DNA from: Clostridia bacterium
Lineage (GTDB): Bacteria > Bacillota > Clostridia > Christensenellales > Borkfalkiaceae
Reading direction: 5' to 3'
Assembly (NCBI GenBank): GCA_900769545.1
Contig: CAAGGZ010000131.1
Coordinates: forward strand, 1-17,822
Length of the DNA stretch: 17,822 nt
In this document: piece after piece, positions 14,201 through 17,822 of the stretch
Numbering within the stretch: position 1 is the first letter of the stretch
How the letters are laid out: every line of letters begins with the position of its first letter
The notes under the pieces: model-generated
Told to the model about the DNA's origin: nothing
The model's input: the letters and a program-made list of their open reading frames with translations, nothing else
Database searches by the model: none
Position numbers and translations under genes: made by a program

Positions 14201-14539
14201 ATGTCGCAAATGTTACTATTGGATAAACGCACACAGAGCTTGATTGAGGATTATGTTCCGCAAGGAGAAATTCTCGAAGGCGTTGTGTGCTTTTTCTCTG
14301 TTTTTGCCGATTATACAAGAGTAAAAATCTTATCGGCGTTGGCAATCAGCGAGCTGTGCGTTACCGACTTATCGAGAATATTAGATATAAATCAGACAAC
14401 CGTCTCGCATCAACTTCGTTTTTTAAAGAGCGCAGGGATTGTTCGTTGTTGCAGACAGGGGAAAATTGTGTTTTACAGTCTTGCAAACGATTCCATAAAC
14501 GACGTTATCTTAAAAGGTATCGAATTTTTAGGGTGTTAG
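14201..14539 (+). CDS. ArsR/SmtB-family transcriptional regulator
   Basis: This 112-residue winged-helix protein resembles the ArsR/SmtB metal-sensing repressors, which leave DNA when metal binds. FADYTRVKILSAL is the family opening helix, ELCVTDLS (51-58) is the alpha-3 segment, QTTVSHQLRFLKSAGIV (65-81) is the recognition helix, and RQGKIVFYSL is the wing. Metal ligands are not standard. The alpha-3 motif has one Cys (Cys53) where CadC/ArsR have ELCVCDL, and no alpha-5 His pair is present. Other cysteines are Cys30, Cys83, Cys84 and the C-terminal Cys112. AGGAGGT at 14188-14194 is an excellent ribosome binding site. It follows copA by 105 bases, so it may regulate copA and itself; that is inference. 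No terminator is visible after it. Confidence 0.93.
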   Translation: MSQMLLLDKRTQSLIEDYVPQGEILEGVVCFFSVFADYTRVKILSALAISELCVTDLSRILDINQTTVSHQLRFLKSAGIVRCCRQGKIVFYSLANDSINDVILKGIEFLGC

Positions 14540-14561
14540 GCGGATTTTTTCTTTTATTTCC

Positions 14562-14590
14562 TTGCAAAATTCCTCGATTTGGTGTATAAT
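14562..14590 (+). promoter_or_regulatory. Promoter of uvrC operon
   Basis: TTGCAA (14562-14567) and perfect TATAAT (14585-14590) have a 17-base spacer. Start near 14597 gives a leader of about 57 bases. I see no SOS (LexA) box overlapping it. Confidence 0.83.
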
Positions 14591-14653
14591 AATAAAGTGG
14601 AATTGTTATATTAGGGAGTTTGTATCCTTTTTGACGGTTTTTGGTGGAAAAAT

Positions 14654-16462
14654 ATGAGCGAATTAAAAGAAAAATTAAATCTTTTACCCAATAATCCAGG
14701 CGTATATGTAATGCTTGATAAAGATGGCGTTGTCATATACGTGGGGAAAGCTCGTGTTTTAAAAAACAGAGTACGCCAATATTTTCATAGCTCTGCAAAA
14801 CCGGAAAAAGTTGCGGCAATGGTAGAGCACATTGCAGACTTTTATTATATCATTACGCAGACGGAGATTGACGCGCTTGCGCTTGAAAACAATTTAATCA
14901 AAAAGTATAAACCCAAATATAATATCCTACTGAAAGACGATAAGACTTATCCGTATATTAAAGTACACACGAAAGAGGAATTTCCCCGTGTGTCAATTAC
15001 ACGGAAAATTAAAAAGGACGGGAAGTACTTCGGTCCTTTTATGGGCGGCGTTCGTTGCGGAGAAATTCTCGATATTGTGAGCTCGGTTTACAATGTACGG
15101 ATTTGTTCCACAGCTATTACTGCAAAGCCCAAAAAACCTTGTCTTGCGTATCATTTAGGGCATTGTCTTGCGCCTTGTGCGCATACGTGCACACGTGAAG
15201 AATATGCGCAAAGAGTTAAAGACGCGCTTTCTTTTTTGGATGGAAATTACGAGCACACCGAAGCTATTTTAAAGGAAAAAATGCTCCGTTTTGCGGAAAA
15301 CGAAGAATTTGAGCTCGCTATGGAGTACCGTGAAAAGCTGAATATGCTTTCTAAACTCAAGTTAAAGCGTATTACCTCTTTGAATCGAGCGATCAATGCC
15401 GACATCATTTCATTAAAAACAAATTATATCTATTCCTCAGTAAACGTTTTGGTGACGAGGAGCGGTATTATGCAAGGAAGCAGTAACTTTGCCTTAGAGG
15501 ATTGCTCCTATTCGGAAACGGATGCATTGACAGCGTTTATCATTCAGTTTTATTCCTCGCACGAATTACCCGATGAAATTATTACGGAAGAGTATTGCGA
15601 AAAAGCGTTGTTGGAAAACTATTTTAAAGAAAAGTACGGTAAAAAAGTAGATATTGTTTTGGCGAAGCTTGGCGTAAAGAAGCAGCTTTTGGAAATGGCG
15701 CAAAAAAACGCTGAGGAATATTTACAAAAATCTATCGACAAAATCAAGCATAAGGACGATATGACCAAAAATGCCTGTGTTCGTTTGAAGGAGGTGCTTC
15801 AATTATCTCGTTATCCAAGACGTATGGAATGTTATGATATTTCCAATATCAGCGGCGTGGATAAAGTAGGCTCGATGGTTGTATTTATTGACGGAGAAGC
15901 GGATAAGAGTAGTTATCGCCGTTTTAAAATTAAGACCGTTGAGGGCGCAAACGACTTCGCTTCTCATCAAGAAATGATGAGAAGAAGGCTTTTAAAACTC
16001 GGAACAGAGGAAGAGGAACGCTTTCCCAAACCCGATTTAATTATCATCGACGGCGGCAAAGGACAACTTTCTGCCATTAAAGAAATTTTTGACGAATACA
16101 ACGTCAAAGATATTGACTTAATTTCACTTGCGGAGCGTGAAGAAGAAATATTCACATTGTTTTCTGAGGAGAGCATACGCTTGGACTGTCGGGATTACGC
16201 GTTAAAAGTATTACAAAGGATTCGCGACGAAGCGCATAGATTTGCAATTACCTATTTCAGGAATTTGCACTCCAAACGTAACTTGGCTTCTGTATTACAG
16301 GAAATCGATGGAATTGGAAAGAAAAAGCGTATGGCGCTTTTAGATAAATTCGGCACGATTGATAAAATCATGAATGCTTCCGTAGAGGAGCTCGCTACCG
16401 TAGATGGGATTGGGGAAGAGCTTGCCAAGAAAATATTTGCCTATTTTAAGGAAGAATTATAA
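14654..16462 (+). CDS. uvrC: Excinuclease ABC subunit C
   Basis: UvrC cuts damaged DNA on both sides of a lesion in the UvrAB complex during nucleotide excision repair. The 602 residues show an N-terminal GIY-YIG nuclease (NPGVYVM near 14-20, IYVGKA 28-33, catalytic Glu78 in LALENN). Four cysteines follow at 151, 163, 171 and 175, spaced C-x11-C-x7-C-x3-C as in the iron-sulfur site of UvrC. A UVR (UvrB-binding) helix pair lies near 205-240. The RNase H-like nuclease has Asp395 (ECYDIS) and Asp466 (IIIDGGKGQL), and tandem helix-hairpin-helix motifs fill 545-602. GGTGG lies 6 bases before ATG 14654. The next gene begins immediately after its stop, so they are cotranscribed. Confidence 0.97.
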   Translation: MSELKEKLNLLPNNPGVYVMLDKDGVVIYVGKARVLKNRVRQYFHSSAKPEKVAAMVEHIADFYYIITQTEIDALALENNLIKKYKPKYNILLKDDKTYPYIKVHTKEEFPRVSITRKIKKDGKYFGPFMGGVRCGEILDIVSSVYNVRICSTAITAKPKKPCLAYHLGHCLAPCAHTCTREEYAQRVKDALSFLDGNYEHTEAILKEKMLRFAENEEFELAMEYREKLNMLSKLKLKRITSLNRAINADIISLKTNYIYSSVNVLVTRSGIMQGSSNFALEDCSYSETDALTAFIIQFYSSHELPDEIITEEYCEKALLENYFKEKYGKKVDIVLAKLGVKKQLLEMAQKNAEEYLQKSIDKIKHKDDMTKNACVRLKEVLQLSRYPRRMECYDISNISGVDKVGSMVVFIDGEADKSSYRRFKIKTVEGANDFASHQEMMRRRLLKLGTEEEERFPKPDLIIIDGGKGQLSAIKEIFDEYNVKDIDLISLAEREEEIFTLFSEESIRLDCRDYALKVLQRIRDEAHRFAITYFRNLHSKRNLASVLQEIDGIGKKKRMALLDKFGTIDKIMNASVEELATVDGIGEELAKKIFAYFKEEL

Positions 16463-17296
16463 ATGCGAAAGATAAATTATCCGTTGATTGTTTCAGATTT
16501 TGACGGAACATTGGTCAAAAAAGACGGAACGATTGATGAAAAAGATAGAAAAGCCATTGCCGAATATGTTTCGGCAGGCGGTAAGTTTGCAGTATCCACG
16601 GGGCGGTTGCCTGCGGGGATTTTACCGCGTGTTCGGGAACTTGGCTTAAAAGGCTTTGTATGTTGCTGTCAGGGCGCAATTATTATGGACATAGAGAGCG
16701 GCGAGGTGATTTTAGGCGGAACGCTTTCTGAAGAAGTAACCATTGAAATTTGCAAAAAAATGGAAGAGATGAATTTGCATATTCACGTTTACGATCTTTG
16801 GGATTATTATTGCAATAAAGACGATTTCGCCCTTAAAATTTATGAAAATGCCGTAAAAGCAAAGGCAACGCTTGTCACCGATAAACCTATCTCCGAGTTT
16901 GTAAAAGAACGCAAATTGGGCGCCTATAAAGTTTTGGCTATGGTCGAAGCAAAGGATAACGAGCGTATTTTAAATGAGCTCGCCGCGCAAAACTTTTCTG
17001 CCTGTGACGTAACCAAGAGCGATAACTTTTTGGTGGAAGTTATCAATAAAAACTATTCCAAAGGAACAGCCGTTGAATTTTTGGCGAAGTATTTTAGGAT
17101 TTCTATGGAAAAGACGATTGCCGTTGGGGATCAGCGCAACGATTTGCCTATGATTGAGAAGGCAGGGCTTGGAATTGCCGTACAAAATGCGGACGAGGGG
17201 TTAAAAGCCGCCGCCGATTACACTTGTCAATATACCCATGAAGAAGGCGCAATCGCCGATATTATCGAGCGTTTTGGATTTATGCAAGGAGAATAA
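16463..17296 (+). CDS. HAD-superfamily (Cof-type) phosphatase
   Basis: This 277-residue cytoplasmic protein is a Cof/YidA-type HAD phosphatase, a family acting on sugar phosphates, nucleotides or flavin nucleotides; the substrate cannot be read here. Motif I is SDFDGTLV (11-18, nucleophile Asp12 and Asp14), motif II is AVSTGR, and motif IV is VGDQRNDLPM with the paired aspartates. The lysine of motif III is probably in NYSKGTAV. A large C2-type cap lies between motifs II and III. The start directly abuts the uvrC stop with no spacer, and AAGGA lies 10 bases upstream inside uvrC. hprK begins 3 bases after its stop. The position in an operon with uvrC and hprK does not reveal its substrate. Confidence 0.92.
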   Translation: MRKINYPLIVSDFDGTLVKKDGTIDEKDRKAIAEYVSAGGKFAVSTGRLPAGILPRVRELGLKGFVCCCQGAIIMDIESGEVILGGTLSEEVTIEICKKMEEMNLHIHVYDLWDYYCNKDDFALKIYENAVKAKATLVTDKPISEFVKERKLGAYKVLAMVEAKDNERILNELAAQNFSACDVTKSDNFLVEVINKNYSKGTAVEFLAKYFRISMEKTIAVGDQRNDLPMIEKAGLGIAVQNADEGLKAAADYTCQYTHEEGAIADIIERFGFMQGE

Positions 17297-17299
17297 AGT

Positions 17300-17822
17300 A
17301 TGAACGGAAACGTTACGCAAAGCGTTATGTTGGATAAATTTGCCTCTGACTTGAATTTGGAAATCGTATTCACCGGTAGGGGTGTTGTTACGCTTTCCAG
17401 TATGAGCGTCGAAAGACCCGGTTTGCAAATTTCGGTGGGATTTTTTAACTATTTCGACTCCAGACGAATTATCGTTCTGGGGCTTTCCGAATACGAATAT
17501 TTGCGCACGTTTTCCTCTGAAGAAAGGAAAGAAAAACTCTTGCCTTTATTCACGCATGGGGAATTGCCTTGTGTGATTTTGAGCCGAGATTTGCCTGCTT
17601 TACCTGAATTAGTAGAGACGGTAAAGGAATTTTCCTGTCCGTTATTCCGCAGCACGAAAATGACAACGGACTTAATGAGCGATTTATATATTTATCTCAA
17701 CCGTTTGTTGGCTCCGTCGGTAAACGAACACGGCGTCTTGATGGAAGTATTTGGCGTAGGGATTTTGCTTACGGGAAAGAGCGGCGTCGGTAAGAGTGAG
17801 ACTGCAATGGAGCTTATCAAAC
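17300..17822 (+). CDS. hprK: HPr kinase/phosphorylase, 5' part (runs off window)
   Basis: HprK phosphorylates HPr of the phosphotransferase system on Ser46 and also removes that phosphate, setting carbon catabolite control in Bacillota. About 174 of the usual 300-320 residues are visible. The N-terminal domain is followed by NEHGVLMEV, with His144 near the P-loop as in the family, then the Walker A motif GKSGVGKSE (159-167). The HPr-binding and C-terminal regions are beyond the window. AGGAG at 17287-17291 supports ATG 17300, three bases after the HAD gene. The frame stays open to the last base. Its presence implies a PTS with Ser46 control in this organism. Confidence 0.94.
   Translation, partial: MNGNVTQSVMLDKFASDLNLEIVFTGRGVVTLSSMSVERPGLQISVGFFNYFDSRRIIVLGLSEYEYLRTFSSEERKEKLLPLFTHGELPCVILSRDLPALPELVETVKEFSCPLFRSTKMTTDLMSDLYIYLNRLLAPSVNEHGVLMEVFGVGILLTGKSGVGKSETAMELIK

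Noticed and set aside
14540..14561. Terminator after the ArsR gene
   Set aside because: There is a T-rich run, but no paired stem precedes it.

Overview
This window reads as ordinary chromosome of a low-GC, anaerobic, Clostridia-like member of the Bacillota. The evidence is TTGACA/TATAAT promoters, strong GGAGG-type ribosome binding sites, a class III (oxygen-sensitive) ribonucleotide reductase, a Pta-AckA acetate pathway, TmcAL (YlbM) and an HPr kinase. I cannot place it below that level from sequence alone. I saw no CRISPR array, transposase, phage gene or integration site.

Layout. (1) 1-3254, rightward operon: the 3' part of tyrA (prephenate dehydrogenase), a DUF1934/YwiB-like gene, an MBL-fold hydrolase and a strongly divergent rho, closed by a terminator. 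(2) 3255-6387: a promoter with three NrdR-box-like palindromes, then nrdD-nrdG, closed by a hairpin terminator. (3) 6367-7078: a membrane-anchored protein of unknown function whose only usable start codon lies inside that hairpin, then a symmetrical terminator. (4) 7078-8460, leftward: tRNA-Thr(CGU) with an encoded CCA, and tmcAL. (5) 8480-10791: pta-ackA, divergent from tmcAL. (6) 10820-11562: yceD (DUF177) and rpmF (L32), with an unusually short predicted leader and a strong terminator. (7) 11612-14539: a CopA-type Cu+ ATPase with metal-binding domains at both ends, followed by an ArsR-family regulator. (8) 14562-17822: uvrC, a Cof-type HAD phosphatase and the 5' part of hprK, tightly packed.

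How they work together. NrdD and NrdG form one enzyme system for anaerobic dNTP synthesis under probable NrdR control. Pta and AckA convert acetyl-CoA to acetate and ATP, and the divergent TmcAL uses acetate and ATP to acetylate tRNA. CopA and the ArsR protein look like a metal-resistance cassette.

The most unusual signals are the Rho homologue, which has lost several residues of the RNA-binding and catalytic sites while keeping Walker A and B; the CopA phosphorylation motif, which reads DKTAT instead of DKTGT; and a good internal ribosome binding site and ATG in copA that would release the C-terminal metal-binding domain as a free CopZ-like chaperone. No wholly new multi-gene system is evident.
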